A DNA stretch of 64,000 nt from positions 93,344 to 157,343 of the forward strand of contig JAAZMZ010000023.1 of assembly GCA_012798535.1 (NCBI GenBank), given 5' to 3'. Position numbers and translations under genes: made by a program. The stretch comes from Leptolinea sp. (GTDB lineage Bacteria; Chloroflexota; Anaerolineae; Anaerolineales; Anaerolineaceae). This document shows positions 17,724 to 26,824 of the stretch, piece after piece; the first letter of the stretch is position 1, and each line of letters begins with the position of its first letter. A model generated the notes under the pieces. It saw only the letters and a program-made list of their open reading frames with translations, was not told where the DNA came from and did no database searches.

Positions 17724-19465
17724 TGAGTGACCAGACAGATCTCGATAAAGAATTTATTCTTTCCGCGCGTTATCCTGGAAACGTTATAGAGGATACTCGA
17801 TCGGGATATTCCGGTTATCTGGTCAACCGGGGTTTTCTCTTGAATTTTGCGCGATCAATCCGAGATGAACTCGGATTTGATTATTTGTCCATGGTGACCG
17901 CAGTTGATTATTACCCTGAAGACATGATGGAAATTGTTTATTTAGTGTATCGTACCACTGGCGGACCGGGATTGTTGTTTAAGGTTCAGATGAATCGATC
18001 AAATCCAAGTGTTCCCAGTCTGTGTGGAATATATCCGGGTGCGGAATTGCAGGAAAGAGAAATCTTCGATATGTTCGGTGTAAACTTCGAAGATCACCCT
18101 GATCAACGTCGAATATTGACCTGGGAAGGTTTTCAAGGGCATCCGCTTCGCAAAGATTGGATCGAGCCTTTATTCGAAGAAGAGGTCAAACCGTATAAGA
18201 CCCGCTGGCCGGAAGGGTCCTACAGCCGCGCGGAAGAAAAAAACCCATTTGGAAACAATGTGAAATATCCGGCCGGTTTTGAACCTGAACAATGTAACTT
18301 CGCCGGGGAAGAAGAGTTATACAACAGTCTTAGAAACACGGCTAATGGATTGAACAGCCACCTTAAGACTGACCAGATCATAGTCAATCTGGGTCCACAG
18401 CATCCATCCACGCATGGCGTGTTTCGTATGGCGGTTCTTATGGAAGGTGAAACGATCCTGGAATTGAAACCGGTGATGGGATATCTGCACCGCAACCATG
18501 AAAAAATCGCTGAGAGAAACACTTACCTACAGACCATGCCATACACAGACCGATTGGATTATCTATCCTCCATGAGCAACAATTTCGGGTACGCTCTGGC
18601 TGTTGAAAAATTGCTCGACATTACTCCACCCGAACGAGCAGATTACATCCGGGTAATTATGGCGGAATTAACCCGTATTAGCAGCCATATTATGACCACA
18701 GGTTTCTTACTAAACGATCTGGGTGCGTTTTATACACCGGCCCTCTATACGTTGGAAGAACGTGAATTGATTCTGGATATTTTCGAAGAGGTTTCCGGCT
18801 CACGGATGATGTGCAACTACTTTCGATTTGGTGGTGTAGTTCGCGATGTAACAGAAAATGTTGTGGAAAAAATCAGAAAGCTGGTATTTGATCGGCTTCC
18901 AAGGAAAATCGATGAGCTGGATACATATCTGACACATAACGAGATTGTCAGGGTACGTACCGAAGGTGTTGGAGTACTGACAGCAGATGAAGCTGCCGCA
19001 TATTCAGCCAGCGGACCGCAATTGCGGGCTTCTGGTGTTCCCTACGATGTACGAAAAGCCGATCCATATTCCGTTTATGATCGCTTCGATTTTGATATTG
19101 CCGTTCGTTATCACGGTGATATTTATGACCGCTACATGGTTCGTCTGGATGAAATGCGACAAAGTCTGCGCATAATTCAACAGGCCATCCATGATTTGCC
19201 AGGTGGGCCTGTGATGAATGGTAAGCCGCAATACCTGGTACGTGTACCGGCAGGTGAAGCGTACGGCCGGGTAGAAGGACCAAAAGGCGAACTTGGATAT
19301 TTTGTAATTTCAAATGGCAAGCCCAACCCACAGCGTTATCATGTCCGTGCACCGTCTTTCATCAATATCACATCGCTGAGCAAAATATGCCGGGGAGGAA
19401 AACTGGCGGATGCAATCGCCGTGTTGGGTTCTCTGGATATTATTCTGGGTGAAGTGGACCGGTAG
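17723..19465 (+). CDS. nuoC: NADH-quinone oxidoreductase fused subunit C/D
   Basis: A 580-aa fusion of NuoC (about residues 1-170, with EREIFDMFGVNFEDHPDQR and GHPLRKDW) and NuoD (about 205-580, with NLGPQHPSTHGVFRM and SLSKICRGGKLADAIAVLG). The NuoD half is homologous to [NiFe]-hydrogenase large subunits but has no nickel-binding CxxC pairs (the loop reads MGYLHRNHEKIAE), so it is a complex I subunit. Such C-D fusions are known from enterobacteria; in other lineages the two are usually separate. It overlaps nuoB and lies 14 nt before nuoI. Confidence 0.95.
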   Translation: MSDQTDLDKEFILSARYPGNVIEDTRSGYSGYLVNRGFLLNFARSIRDELGFDYLSMVTAVDYYPEDMMEIVYLVYRTTGGPGLLFKVQMNRSNPSVPSLCGIYPGAELQEREIFDMFGVNFEDHPDQRRILTWEGFQGHPLRKDWIEPLFEEEVKPYKTRWPEGSYSRAEEKNPFGNNVKYPAGFEPEQCNFAGEEELYNSLRNTANGLNSHLKTDQIIVNLGPQHPSTHGVFRMAVLMEGETILELKPVMGYLHRNHEKIAERNTYLQTMPYTDRLDYLSSMSNNFGYALAVEKLLDITPPERADYIRVIMAELTRISSHIMTTGFLLNDLGAFYTPALYTLEERELILDIFEEVSGSRMMCNYFRFGGVVRDVTENVVEKIRKLVFDRLPRKIDELDTYLTHNEIVRVRTEGVGVLTADEAAAYSASGPQLRASGVPYDVRKADPYSVYDRFDFDIAVRYHGDIYDRYMVRLDEMRQSLRIIQQAIHDLPGGPVMNGKPQYLVRVPAGEAYGRVEGPKGELGYFVISNGKPNPQRYHVRAPSFINITSLSKICRGGKLADAIAVLGSLDIILGEVDR

Positions 19466-19479
19466 GTGGAGAGATTCTC

Positions 19480-20127
19480 ATGAATGGTTCGGGAATTATT
19501 CGCGGTTTACTTATACCCTTAAAACATTTCTTTGAAACTTATATTGATGACCTGAAATGGCTGGGAAAAAAGTACTACAAGCCTGAGGGTATTGCGCTTC
19601 GTTCATCTACCGAAACCAGAGGAATTTTTTCAATTCAATACCCGGAAGAAAGACTCCCAATACCGGAGGAATTTCGATTTGTACCATTTCTCGTTTATGA
19701 TGAAGAATCAGACGGTACAAAAAAATTGAGATGCACGGCCTGCGGAATCTGTTCAAAAGTCTGCCCGCCGCAATGCATATGGATCGAACGCAGCACTAAT
19801 CCGGTGACTGGAAAACCAAAAGCCAGTCCGGCAAAATTCACTATTGATATTGATCTGTGTATGAATTGCGGCTTTTGCGCCGAATTTTGTCCGTTCAATG
19901 CTATTCGCATGGATCATAATTACGAGTTGGCCAACACCGATCGCCGTGAAAATGATGTGCTTGACAAAGACAGATTGATGAAATCGGCCAATTATTACGC
20001 AAGCATCCGTCCCACATATTATGCCAGTGAAGAACAGATCAAAGCGGAAAAAGCCGCATCATCACACACAAATATGCCCGCTGAAGGGGAGTCCGTACCA
20101 ACGAATTTAGGAAACTTCGATGTATAA
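19480..20127 (+). CDS. nuoI: NADH-quinone oxidoreductase subunit I (ferredoxin-like)
   Basis: A 215-aa subunit with two [4Fe-4S] motifs, CTACGICSKVCPPQC and CMNCGFCAEFCPFNA, which carry electrons to the N2 cluster in NuoB. The N-terminus has an amphipathic membrane-contact segment. The ATG has GGTGGAGAG upstream. Its 3' end overlaps the following small two-CxxC gene by 8 nt. The membrane subunits (A, H, J-N) and the NADH module (E-G) are not in this window. Confidence 0.95.
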   Translation: MNGSGIIRGLLIPLKHFFETYIDDLKWLGKKYYKPEGIALRSSTETRGIFSIQYPEERLPIPEEFRFVPFLVYDEESDGTKKLRCTACGICSKVCPPQCIWIERSTNPVTGKPKASPAKFTIDIDLCMNCGFCAEFCPFNAIRMDHNYELANTDRRENDVLDKDRLMKSANYYASIRPTYYASEEQIKAEKAASSHTNMPAEGESVPTNLGNFDV

Positions 20128-20443
20128 TCCAGAAACTGAAGTGTTATTCCCCAGTAAAGCTATCGGGAGTCTGTCCAGGTTACGCGGCAAGACCTGGCAA
20201 GAATTGGTCAAGCAGGTAGAAGAAAGACCGGTACAGTCTTCCGAACAAACGGCATTTTTACTGATGATGATAAAGATCAGCAGTTGCGTCACCTGCAATG
20301 TGGATTCATTTCGGGCCATGCGTGGGTGTCCGGCCTGTGCCCAGTTGAACATTCGGCATTTTAAGGGCAGCGATGACGACCTGGTTCATCTTTATCAACA
20401 AATTCTCATAGACACGAAATTATATATGTCAAAAAGGAAATAA
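20120..20443 (+). CDS. Small protein with two CxxC pairs, function unknown
   Basis: A 107-aa soluble protein whose start lies within the end of nuoI, with AGGA upstream. The only strong feature is [20 protein letters not shown] near residues 54-73, two CxxC pairs 12 residues apart that could bind Zn or an Fe-S cluster. It lies between complex I genes and mrp, an Fe-S carrier gene, so a role in cluster handling or complex I maturation is an inference. I do not recognise a named family. Confidence 0.8.
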   Translation: MYNPETEVLFPSKAIGSLSRLRGKTWQELVKQVEERPVQSSEQTAFLLMMIKISSCVTCNVDSFRAMRGCPACAQLNIRHFKGSDDDLVHLYQQILIDTKLYMSKRK

Positions 20444-20450
20444 AAATACA

Positions 20451-21527
20451 ATGAACTCAGTAACACAAGAACAAGTACTCGCGGCTCTTTCTACCGTTCA
20501 AGAACCCGAATTGCACAGGGACCTTGTCTCATTGAATATGATCAAAGACATCGCCATCCAGAATGGCGATGTCCACTTCACCGTGCAACTGACGACACCC
20601 GCCTGTCCACTGCGAGGACAGATACAAAATGAAGCGAAATCTGCTGTTATGAAAATTCCCGGTGTGAAGAATGTGATTGTAGAAATGAAAGCGCAGGTGG
20701 TATCCGATGGACGGGATCGAAAACCGCTAGGTCTTTCGATAAAGAACGCTGTTGCCATTGCTTCCGGAAAGGGCGGTGTCGGAAAATCAACAGTGGCAGT
20801 CAATCTTGCCATTACTCTTGCCAGACAGGGTGCAAAAGTTGGATTATTGGATGCCGATATCTACGGACCTAACATTCCAACGATGATGGGTGTGGATCGT
20901 ATGCCGGATCCAGCTGGAGAAAAGATGATCCCAGCCGATGTTTATGGCGTCAAAGTAATGTCAATTGGATTTCTGGTAAAACCTGGACAACCCTTGATCT
21001 GGCGGGGGCCTATGCTGCACTCCACAATTCGTCAGTTTCTGGCCGATGTGGAATGGGGGGATCTGGATTATCTGATCATTGATTTACCACCAGGAACGGG
21101 AGACGCACAGTTAAGTCTGGCACAATCAATTGCCTTAAGCGGAGCACTTATAGTGACACTCCCTCAGGCCGTTTCTCTGGAAGATGCGAACCGTGGTCTG
21201 CAAATGTTTAAAGTATTAAATGTTCCTATCCTCGGAGTAGTTGAGAATATGAGTTATCTTGAATTACCCGATGGCACAAAAATGGATGTGTTTGGCAGCG
21301 GAGGCGGTGAGACCCTGGCACATGAATCAGATGTACCATTCCTGGGAGTTATTCCCATGGATCCTGATGTACGCAAAGGCGGCGACGCCGGTTCGCCTGT
21401 AGTCGTGTCTTTACCTGATTCTCCTGCTGCGAAAGCGTTATCAGACATTGCCGGGAAGATCGCCGCAAAATTAAGTGTTGCCGCCATAACAGGCAATGGT
21501 GGAGTGACCATCAAGATGGTTGGATAG
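20451..21527 (+). CDS. mrp: Mrp/NBP35-type Fe-S cluster carrier ATPase
   Basis: A 358-aa protein with an N-terminal MIP18/DUF59 domain (about residues 1-85, [11 protein letters not shown]) and a P-loop ATPase domain with the deviant Walker [16 protein letters not shown], plus [15 protein letters not shown]. It transfers Fe-S clusters to apo-proteins. The CxxC pair of the better studied bacterial homologues is absent: the corresponding stretch is [20 protein letters not shown]. The ATG has AAAAGGAAA upstream. Its place after nuoB-CD-I suggests it helps load clusters into complex I. Confidence 0.9.
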   Translation: MNSVTQEQVLAALSTVQEPELHRDLVSLNMIKDIAIQNGDVHFTVQLTTPACPLRGQIQNEAKSAVMKIPGVKNVIVEMKAQVVSDGRDRKPLGLSIKNAVAIASGKGGVGKSTVAVNLAITLARQGAKVGLLDADIYGPNIPTMMGVDRMPDPAGEKMIPADVYGVKVMSIGFLVKPGQPLIWRGPMLHSTIRQFLADVEWGDLDYLIIDLPPGTGDAQLSLAQSIALSGALIVTLPQAVSLEDANRGLQMFKVLNVPILGVVENMSYLELPDGTKMDVFGSGGGETLAHESDVPFLGVIPMDPDVRKGGDAGSPVVVSLPDSPAAKALSDIAGKIAAKLSVAAITGNGGVTIKMVG

Positions 21528-21537
21528 GAGCAAACGC

Positions 21538-22389
21538 ATGCCGCAATTAATTGTTGGCGTCAGATTCAATCCGATCGGTAAGATTTATCATTTTGATAGC
21601 GGGAAGATCACCGATCTTACCCTGGGTGATTATGTGGTTGTAGAAACCAGCCGCGGGAAACAGCTCGGGCAGGTTTCGCAGATAATTTCTGATCCTGGGA
21701 ATCCTCCTGAAGGCGGTTGGAAGTTGATCGAACGGCGTGCTACGCCACGCGATCTGGTAACACGCCAGAGTTGGCAATCAAAAGAACCCGAAGTGGTTGA
21801 TTTTACCCGTCAGCGTTCGAAAGAATTGCGGCTGAATGGAGTCAAAATCATCTCATCGGAATACAGTTTTGATGGCAACCGCCTGACCGTCTTTTTCAGC
21901 ACAGAAACCGAAGAAAAGGCGGATCTTAAATCTCTTCGCCAGGATGTGCAACGTCGTTTTGCGCCGGTACAGGTAGATTTGCGTCAAATTGGTCCTCGCG
22001 ATGTATCCAAGAGTATCTGTGGGATTGGCGCTTGCGGCCTGGAAAAGCGATGTTGCTGCCAGTTCCTGTCTGAGTTCAGTTCCATTTCGATCCGCATGGC
22101 AAAAGAGCAGGGCATTTCCCTTACTCCAGGTGAGATCACGGGTATGTGTGGCCGCTTACGATGCTGCCTTGCTTACGAGTTCGAACAGTATTCAGAAGCT
22201 CGCTCACATCTGCCCAAACGGAATAAAGAGGTTGTAACACCCGCCGGTACGGGAAAAGTTATCGATATCCGCCCACTTCAGGAAATGGTCACCGTAGATA
22301 TTCCTGAAATCGGTGTTCGGGAATTTCACGCCTCCGAAATTACATTCACATCACAGACAGAGGAAAAATCAGGTGCAAAGCGGAATTGA
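21538..22389 (+). CDS. PSP1-domain protein, RicT/YaaT-like
   Basis: A 283-aa PSP1 protein. The start is the ATG at 21538 behind TAGGAG; a TTG six codons earlier overlaps mrp and is less likely. The core has the cysteine-rich segment SICGIGACGLEKRCCCQF and MCGRLRCCLAYE typical of RicT, which in Bacillus forms a complex with RicA and RicF that binds [4Fe-4S] clusters and modulates RNase Y and sporulation. RicA and RicF are not visible here. It follows mrp by 10 nt and overlaps the PIG-L gene by 17 nt. Confidence 0.87.
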   Translation: MPQLIVGVRFNPIGKIYHFDSGKITDLTLGDYVVVETSRGKQLGQVSQIISDPGNPPEGGWKLIERRATPRDLVTRQSWQSKEPEVVDFTRQRSKELRLNGVKIISSEYSFDGNRLTVFFSTETEEKADLKSLRQDVQRRFAPVQVDLRQIGPRDVSKSICGIGACGLEKRCCCQFLSEFSSISIRMAKEQGISLTPGEITGMCGRLRCCLAYEFEQYSEARSHLPKRNKEVVTPAGTGKVIDIRPLQEMVTVDIPEIGVREFHASEITFTSQTEEKSGAKRN

Positions 22390-23104
22390 AGGTTGGTCGG
22401 ATAAGAAAAAAATCCTGGTAGTACTGGCACATCCGGATGATCCAGAATTTTTCTGTGGCGCGACTCTGGCAGGTTGGTCGAAAGACGGACATGAAATTTA
22501 TTATTGTCTGATCACCAGCGGAAACAAAGGATCGGATGATCCATCTATCACACCGAATGAATTGGCTATTCTGCGTGCGGAAGAACAAAAACAGGCAGCA
22601 GCGGTCATCGGCGTCAACCGTATTGAGAACCTGGGATACGACGATGGGACGTTACAGGCGGATCTAAAAGTACGAAAAGATGTCGTGCGGGTTATTCGTC
22701 AGGTAAAGCCTGATATTCTTGTCTCCTGTGATCCCACCAATTATTTCCCAAATGAAGGTTATATCAACCATCCAGACCATCGGGCAGCCGGGCAAATCGC
22801 CCTGGATGCCGTATTTCCAGCCAGCGGGAATCGTATGTTTTTCCCGGAATTATTAACGGAAGAGAAACTCGAGCCACATTCAGTTGATGAAGTCTGGCTT
22901 TCGTTGACATCTCAACCCAACATTACGCTGGATATAACCGATACATTTGAAATCAAACTGAATGCGCTGAAAAAACACCGCAGCCAAATCGGAGATCCGA
23001 TTGCGTTTGAAAAACGGCTCAGGACAACACGGCATACAAAAGATTCGACAGATGAATTACCCCGGTACGAAGAATCATTCAAGAGAATCATCTTTCGAAA
23101 ATAG
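22373..23104 (+). CDS. PIG-L family N-acetylglucosaminyl deacetylase
   Basis: A zinc-dependent deacetylase of the PIG-L/BshB/MshB family, 243 aa from a GTG at 22373 with GAGG upstream. Zinc ligands are in AHPDDPEFF (His-x-Asp-Asp) and NHPDHRAAG; LITSGNKGSDD is also typical. Family members de-N-acetylate sugar intermediates of bacillithiol, mycothiol or other glycoconjugates; which applies is not shown. It is the last gene before the intergenic gap at 23105. Confidence 0.85.
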   Translation: MQSGIEGWSDKKKILVVLAHPDDPEFFCGATLAGWSKDGHEIYYCLITSGNKGSDDPSITPNELAILRAEEQKQAAAVIGVNRIENLGYDDGTLQADLKVRKDVVRVIRQVKPDILVSCDPTNYFPNEGYINHPDHRAAGQIALDAVFPASGNRMFFPELLTEEKLEPHSVDEVWLSLTSQPNITLDITDTFEIKLNALKKHRSQIGDPIAFEKRLRTTRHTKDSTDELPRYEESFKRIIFRK

Positions 23105-23131
23105 CAATTAATCAAAATAAGGAATCCTGGA

Positions 23132-23160
23132 TTGACATATCAATTCGGGAAGGATATAAT
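23132..23160 (+). promoter_or_regulatory. Consensus sigma-70 promoter for the GntR-korAB unit
   Basis: A perfect TTGACA (23132-23137), a 17-bp spacer and a perfect TATAAT (23155-23160). The predicted transcription start is near 23167. A promoter this strong in front of a regulator gene implies repression, probably at the inverted repeat just downstream. Confidence 0.9.
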
Positions 23161-23167
23161 TTAATCA

Positions 23168-23190
23168 TCTTAATTATCTTATTATTAAGA
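23168..23190. promoter_or_regulatory. Inverted repeat, candidate GntR operator
   Basis: TCTTAAT (23168-23174) and ATTAAGA (23184-23190) form perfect 7-bp arms around 9 bp. The repeat sits at the predicted transcription start and before the regulator's start codon, where a bound repressor would block initiation. It is AT-rich, so chance cannot be excluded. Confidence 0.45.
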
Positions 23191-23206
23191 GCATATCTCT
23201 GATCTT

Positions 23207-23896
23207 ATGTCGGAAATCTACCTGAACACGTTTCTCCAATATCTGGCAGATCATAACAAACAGGATGGCTGTCGTCTTCCTTCTCTCAGTGAACTGAGCA
23301 AAGCCACGCAGACAAGCATTCCCAGTCTTCGTGAACAACTTGAAGTCGCCAGGGCCTTTGGTTTTGTTGAAGTCAAACCTAAAACCGGTATTCGCAAGAA
23401 CCGATACCAATTTACCCCCGCCGTAACGGCCAGTCTATCTTATGCCGTTAAAGAAGATCGGCGGCGTTTTGATGCTTTTGCCGATTTGCGTAAACATATC
23501 GAAGCAGCCTATTTCGAAGAAGCGGCGGCTCTTTTAACAAAAGAGGATATTGAATCCCTTTTTCAATTAATACAGGCTGCGAGGCAGAAGCTGGCTCATA
23601 AACCTGTTGAAATCCCATTCTACGAGCATCGAGATTTTCATTTATTGATGTATAGCAGATTGGAAAATCCTTTTGTAACTGGTCTTTTAGAAGCTTACTG
23701 GTATATGTATGAAGAAGTTGGATTGAATCGATACACCGGGATTGATTATCAGGTCAGAGTCTGGGAATACCACGAAAAAATTGTTGAATCGATCCAACTG
23801 GGAGAGTTCTCCAACAGCAAGAAAACCCTGCTTGAACACATGATCTTACTGAATCAACGTCCACTGGAAAAAGCAAAAAACGATCATTTTGAATGA
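23207..23896 (+). CDS. GntR-family regulator with FCD-type ligand domain
   Basis: A 229-aa regulator of the FadR type: an N-terminal winged helix (LPSLSELSKATQTSIPSLREQL) and an all-helical C-terminal FCD domain with the metal/ligand residues in YEHRDFHLLM, YHEKIVESI and LLEHMI. Such proteins sense small organic acids. It lies upstream of korA with a 13-nt gap and shares its strong promoter, so it most likely controls the 2-oxoacid oxidoreductase genes and its ligand is probably a carboxylic acid of that pathway. Confidence 0.88.
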   Translation: MSEIYLNTFLQYLADHNKQDGCRLPSLSELSKATQTSIPSLREQLEVARAFGFVEVKPKTGIRKNRYQFTPAVTASLSYAVKEDRRRFDAFADLRKHIEAAYFEEAAALLTKEDIESLFQLIQAARQKLAHKPVEIPFYEHRDFHLLMYSRLENPFVTGLLEAYWYMYEEVGLNRYTGIDYQVRVWEYHEKIVESIQLGEFSNSKKTLLEHMILLNQRPLEKAKNDHFE

Positions 23897-23909
23897 TCCA
23901 GAGGAAAAT

Positions 23910-25712
23910 ATGAATTCCATTATCAATGATTTTAATTTGACCATCAGCACAATTAACGGCTCGGGAAGTGCCACCGCGAATACAACTCTTTTACGGGCAA
24001 TTTTCAAGATGGGGATACCCGTTTCCGGGAAGAATATTTTTCCTTCGAATATTCAGGGACAACCAACCTGGTTCACGATCCGGATAAATCAGTCTGGATT
24101 TGTTGCCCGGCAGGAAAAAGATGACATTGTGGTCGCCATGAATCCCACAACCATTCAAAATGAGCTTGAATCGGTTTGCCCAGGCGGGGTGCTGTTTTTT
24201 GCCGACCATATCCATCTACCATCAAACCGGTCAGACATAACCATATATCCAATGCCGGTAAAACAGATCATGCATGATTCGGAAATACAGCCTTCTATGC
24301 GTGATTATGTGGCCAATATGGTCTATGTCGGTATTGTCGGGCATATCCTTGATCTCGATATGGATAAGGTACGGCTTGCCCTGGACTATCATTTCAAGGG
24401 TAAGGAATCGGCTGTCACCGCAAATTGGAAAATTATAGAAGCATCCATCGACTGGACAAAAGCAAATATAAAAAAACAGGATCCCTATAGACTGAAGACA
24501 TTGAATCCCTTGAACGATTACATAATGACAGATGGAAACACTGCCGCCGCTCTGGGAGCTATCTTTGGTGGGGTGCAATTCAATGCCTGGTACCCGATTA
24601 CCCCGGCCACCAGCATTTCCGAGTCATTGAATGAATATTTACCGCAATTACGGCGCGACCCTACCACAGGCAAGGATAATTATGTAGTTATCCAGGCGGA
24701 GGATGAGTTATCGGCAATCGGTATGGCGATCGGAGCTGGCTTTTCAGGTTTACGTGCCATGACCTCGACTTCAGGCCCGGGTTTGTCTCTGATGTCAGAG
24801 TATCTCGGTTTGGCCTATTATTCAGAAACCCCGGTGGTTATCTGGGATGTACAGCGTGTTGGACCATCGACGGGTCTTCCCACCCGGACAGCCCAGGGTG
24901 ATCTCACTCAGACCTACTTCATCAGCCATGGAGATACCCAATTCCCAATTTTGATACCGGGTACAGTCGATGAATGTTTCGAATTTGGCTGGAAGGCGTT
25001 TGATATCGCTGAGAGATTGCAGTCACCAGTAATTGTTCTCTCTGACCTTGACCTGGGCATGAATGAATGGATGACACACAAATTCGAATATCCGAATAAA
25101 CCAATGGACAGAGGAAAAATCCTCTGGGAAGAGGACCTGGAAAGGCTGTTGAAAGAAAGATCTGGAGACTGGGGGCGTTATCTGGATATTGACGGGGATG
25201 GTATTCCCTATCGTACCGTTCCAGGCAACACTCACCCGAAGAGTCCTTATCTGGCAAGGGGTACCGGGCATGATGAGTACGCACGATATACAGAAGATAA
25301 CGTAGCGTGGGAAAATGGACAAACGCGTCTGTTAAGAAAACTTGAAAAAGCAAAAGAATTCCTGCCTCCACCGATCATAACAAAAGAAAAAGAAGCTTCA
25401 TTTGGGATTATTGGCTACGGATCGACAGAATTGTCCATTCTCGAAGCACAGGATTTCTATCATAAAGAGGGTATATCGACAAATTTTGCGCGAATCAGAT
25501 CTATCCCATTTTCAACTGAAATAAAAAGATTCATAACTGAAAATAAGCGTATCTATGTGATCGAAAACAACCGAGATGGACAAATGTGTCAGTTGTTACA
25601 GATTATCTACCCCGAAATGGCCGGAAAATTCATCAAAATTTGTCATGTTGACGGATTACCGTTGACGGCTCGATGGATTTGTGAAGCGATCAATTCGCAT
25701 CAGGAGAGATAA
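23910..25712 (+). CDS. korA: 2-oxoacid:ferredoxin oxidoreductase, fused gamma-alpha subunit
   Basis: Catalyses oxidative decarboxylation of a 2-oxoacid to acyl-CoA with reduction of ferredoxin, together with KorB. The 600-aa protein joins an N-terminal gamma domain (about residues 10-190, INGSGSATANTTLLRAIFKMG) to the pyrimidine-binding alpha domain (GNTAAALGAIFGGVQ, WYPITPATSIS, TSTSGPGLSLMSE). The start is the ATG at 23910 behind AGAGGAAA, not the TTG 7 codons earlier. 2-oxoglutarate or branched-chain oxoacids are likely substrates; the sequence alone does not decide. Confidence 0.9.
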   Translation: MNSIINDFNLTISTINGSGSATANTTLLRAIFKMGIPVSGKNIFPSNIQGQPTWFTIRINQSGFVARQEKDDIVVAMNPTTIQNELESVCPGGVLFFADHIHLPSNRSDITIYPMPVKQIMHDSEIQPSMRDYVANMVYVGIVGHILDLDMDKVRLALDYHFKGKESAVTANWKIIEASIDWTKANIKKQDPYRLKTLNPLNDYIMTDGNTAAALGAIFGGVQFNAWYPITPATSISESLNEYLPQLRRDPTTGKDNYVVIQAEDELSAIGMAIGAGFSGLRAMTSTSGPGLSLMSEYLGLAYYSETPVVIWDVQRVGPSTGLPTRTAQGDLTQTYFISHGDTQFPILIPGTVDECFEFGWKAFDIAERLQSPVIVLSDLDLGMNEWMTHKFEYPNKPMDRGKILWEEDLERLLKERSGDWGRYLDIDGDGIPYRTVPGNTHPKSPYLARGTGHDEYARYTEDNVAWENGQTRLLRKLEKAKEFLPPPIITKEKEASFGIIGYGSTELSILEAQDFYHKEGISTNFARIRSIPFSTEIKRFITENKRIYVIENNRDGQMCQLLQIIYPEMAGKFIKICHVDGLPLTARWICEAINSHQER

Positions 25713-25714
25713 CC

Positions 25715-26761
25715 ATGACCGATACTCCTTTAACTTCGGTTTCACCGACCAATCTAATAGGCCTGACCCGGGCCGATTACAAAGGTGCCGTGAGTACGTT
25801 ATGTCAGGGATGCGGTCATAATTCCATAGCGAACCAGATCATTGCGGCGTGTTATGAACTAAATATCAAACCCGAAAAAACTATGAAGTTTTCAGGGATT
25901 GGATGCTCCAGTAAAAGCCCGACTTACTTTCTAGGTCATTCCTTCGGTTTCAATGGTTTACACGGCAGAATGCCATCCCTGGCACAGGGAGCCGGTTTTG
26001 GCGATACATCCATGCGGATCATCGGGGTAAGCGGAGATGGTGACACAGCCAGTATCGGTTTTGGTCAGTTCAAGCATCTGTCAAGGCGAAATTTCCCAAT
26101 GACCTATATTGTGGAAAATAACGGTGTATACGGCCTGACAAAAGGGCAGTTCTCCGCTACTGCGGAACGGGGAAAAACCCTGAAGAAACAGGGCACCAGC
26201 CGCTATTTACCGGTTGATATCTGCATGGAAGCATTGATCTCAAATGCGTCTTTTGTTGCGCGCTCTTTTGCCGGTGACCCCCGGCAGGTTAAAGATCTTA
26301 TTAAGGCTGCATTGAGTCATCGTGGATTGAGTGTGTTGGATATCATCAGCCCCTGCGTGACATTCTACAATCTGGATACCTCGCTGCATTCATACTCCTG
26401 GGGAAAAGACCACGAATCTCATCTCCACGAACTGTCATTTGTTCCTCCCCGCGAAGAAATTATGATCGAGGATTTCGAAGAAAATACCATTCGTGAGATC
26501 GAATTGCATGATGGATCGACAATAGTCTTGAAGAAACTGGATGTTGAATATGATCCCACCAATCGCTGGGATGCGATGCATATGCTGGAAGAAGCCTATC
26601 TTAATGACTGGCTGGTTACCGGATTGATTTATGTGGATCCAGATCAACCATCAATGTATGACCTGTATAATCTCGTCGACAAACCATTGAATCGACTGAC
26701 AGAAAAAGAATTACGGCCATCAGAAGAAGCACTTAATAAAATAAACGCCAGAATGTTTTAA
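25715..26761 (+). CDS. korB: 2-oxoacid:ferredoxin oxidoreductase, beta subunit (TPP-binding)
   Basis: A 348-aa thiamine-diphosphate subunit that partners KorA. Features: LCQGCGHNSI and GIGCSSKSPTYFLG near the N-terminus (the Fe-S cysteine region), and GVSGDGDTASIGFGQF with VENNGVYGLTKGQ for Mg-TPP binding. The ATG has CAGGAGAG upstream and follows korA by 2 nt. No separate ferredoxin-type delta subunit is present. The pair yields acyl-CoA and reduced ferredoxin, which could feed the CoA transferase encoded at 28280-29593. Confidence 0.92.
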   Translation: MTDTPLTSVSPTNLIGLTRADYKGAVSTLCQGCGHNSIANQIIAACYELNIKPEKTMKFSGIGCSSKSPTYFLGHSFGFNGLHGRMPSLAQGAGFGDTSMRIIGVSGDGDTASIGFGQFKHLSRRNFPMTYIVENNGVYGLTKGQFSATAERGKTLKKQGTSRYLPVDICMEALISNASFVARSFAGDPRQVKDLIKAALSHRGLSVLDIISPCVTFYNLDTSLHSYSWGKDHESHLHELSFVPPREEIMIEDFEENTIREIELHDGSTIVLKKLDVEYDPTNRWDAMHMLEEAYLNDWLVTGLIYVDPDQPSMYDLYNLVDKPLNRLTEKELRPSEEALNKINARMF

Positions 26762-26806
26762 AGGGAAAACGATAGCACCGCATTTTTGTTTGGTACTGGC
26801 GTTTTA
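26743..26806. terminator. Possible convergent terminator between korB and pyk
   Basis: AAACGCCAG (26743-26751, in the end of korB) can pair with CTGGCGTTT (26796-26804) followed by TATTTG. The 44-nt loop is long, so termination is only suggested; the arms are symmetric and could act on both strands. Confidence 0.4.
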
Positions 26807-26824
26807 TTTGCTGGTGGATTCTGG

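Noticed and set aside
17723..19465. Group 4 [NiFe]-hydrogenase large subunit
   Set aside because: The NuoD half lacks both nickel-binding CxxC pairs and is fused to NuoC as in complex I.
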